Assembly: GCA_003165455.1 (NCBI GenBank)
Contig: PLUJ01000314.1
Location: forward strand, 1,288 to 7,181
Origin: Acidobacteriaceae bacterium
Lineage (GTDB): Bacteria; Acidobacteriota; Terriglobia; Terriglobales; Acidobacteriaceae
Reading direction: 5' to 3'
DNA length: 5,894 nucleotides
Shown one piece after another: positions 5,431-5,894 of this stretch. A program made the translations under genes and the position numbers. How positions within the stretch are numbered: position 1 is the first letter of the stretch; every line of letters starts with the position of its first letter. The notes beneath the pieces are model-generated. The model searched no databases, was not told the DNA's origin, and saw nothing but the letters and a program-made list of their open reading frames with translations.

Positions 5431-5894
5431 TTGAACGAATCGAGCAAGCCACAGCGTATCAGAGTGAAGATAAGCGCACTTGGGGCTTATGTCCCGCCGC
5501 GCCTTCTCACGAATGCCGATCTGGAAAAGCTAGTCAACACGACTGATGAGTGGATTCTGAGCCGGGTGGGCATTCGCGAACGCCACATTGTGGACAAGGG
5601 CGTTGCCACCAGCGATCTTGCCGTGGAAGCCGCCAAGAAAGCGCTTGCCCAGCGCGGCCTGGCTCCAAGTGACGTCGATGCCATCATCGTGGGCACGGTT
5701 ACGCCTGACATGTTTTTTCCCTCGACCGCTTGCCTTGTGCAACAGAAACTTGGAGCCACGGGTGTTTGGGGATTTGATCTCTCCGCCGCATGCTCCGCTT
5801 TTATCTATGCGGTTCAAACGGGTGCCCAGTTCATCGCGTCGGGCGCGCATAAGCGAGTGCTGGTGATCGGCGCGGATGTGATGTCCTCGATTAT
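5431..5894 (+). CDS. fabH: Beta-ketoacyl-ACP synthase III FabH, N-terminal part (runs off right edge)
   Basis: FabH condenses an acyl-CoA, usually acetyl-CoA, with malonyl-ACP to start each fatty-acid chain (type II synthesis, cytoplasm). The 154 codons present are about half of the usual 317-335 residues. Landmarks are all canonical: ALGAYVPPRLLTN (16-28), TTDEWILSRVGIRER (37-51), VGTVTPDMFFPSTA (87-100) and the active-site loop DLSAACSAFIYA (116-127) with catalytic C121. The catalytic His and Asn lie beyond the window edge. Translation most likely starts at TTG 5431, behind AGGAGA, which gives an 11-residue leader before the VKISALG that corresponds to the start of many homologues; GTG 5464 is the alternative. 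The gene has no plsX or rpmF immediately upstream, the arrangement common in many bacteria; the neighbour is the STAS gene 83 bp away. No frameshift is seen in the visible part. Confidence 0.95.
   Translation, partial: MNESSKPQRIRVKISALGAYVPPRLLTNADLEKLVNTTDEWILSRVGIRERHIVDKGVATSDLAVEAAKKALAQRGLAPSDVDAIIVGTVTPDMFFPSTACLVQQKLGATGVWGFDLSAACSAFIYAVQTGAQFIASGAHKRVLVIGADVMSSI

Noticed and set aside
5487..5850. Two minus-strand open frames over the right end
   Set aside because: They are antisense to fabH, whose plus-strand frame contains every expected FabH motif.
1..5894. CRISPR array, tRNA, insertion sequence, phage or defence genes
   Set aside because: I scanned for regular repeats, cloverleaf signatures, transposase motifs and terminal inverted repeats and saw none.

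Overview
The window looks like a chromosomal housekeeping region of a mid-GC Gram-negative bacterium. Outer-membrane and periplasmic proteins are present, and the SRP RNA is the short bacterial type. The gene mix and protein style (RimO with an enlarged inter-domain linker, a small acidobacterial-looking STAS protein, a solitary TgpA-type transglutaminase) suggest Acidobacteriota. That is an inference from general resemblance and is not proven by the sequence.

Left part (1-1584, minus strand): the first 20 codons of a zinc-finger protein resembling YacG run off the left edge. It lies 22 bp downstream of a complete rimO (ribosomal protein S12 methylthiotransferase), probably in the same transcript. 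A 171-bp divergent intergenic region separates rimO from a secreted outer-membrane beta-barrel-like protein on the plus strand (1756-2412). That gene converges, across only 25 bp, on a large minus-strand gene for a membrane-anchored transglutaminase-like protein of the TgpA family (2438-4642).

Right part (4643-5894, plus strand): upstream of and divergent from the transglutaminase gene lies the signal recognition particle 4.5S-type RNA (ffs, about 4818-4924), with its own -10 box and a terminal T-run. It is followed by a small STAS-domain protein (5075-5347) and the 5' half of fabH (beta-ketoacyl-ACP synthase III). fabH starts at a TTG codon behind a good ribosome binding site and is cut by the right edge.

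The genes do not form one pathway. They serve ribosome modification (rimO), protein targeting (ffs), envelope biology (barrel protein, TgpA-like) and fatty-acid initiation (fabH). I found no mobile element, CRISPR array, tRNA, phage gene or defence system, and no convincing new multi-gene system. The items most worth a second look are the STAS protein without phosphorylatable serines beside fabH, repeated TTTACA motifs in front of it, nested inverted repeats in the tgpA/ffs divergent region, and the uncharacterised barrel protein. No gene-free stretch exceeds 300 bases.
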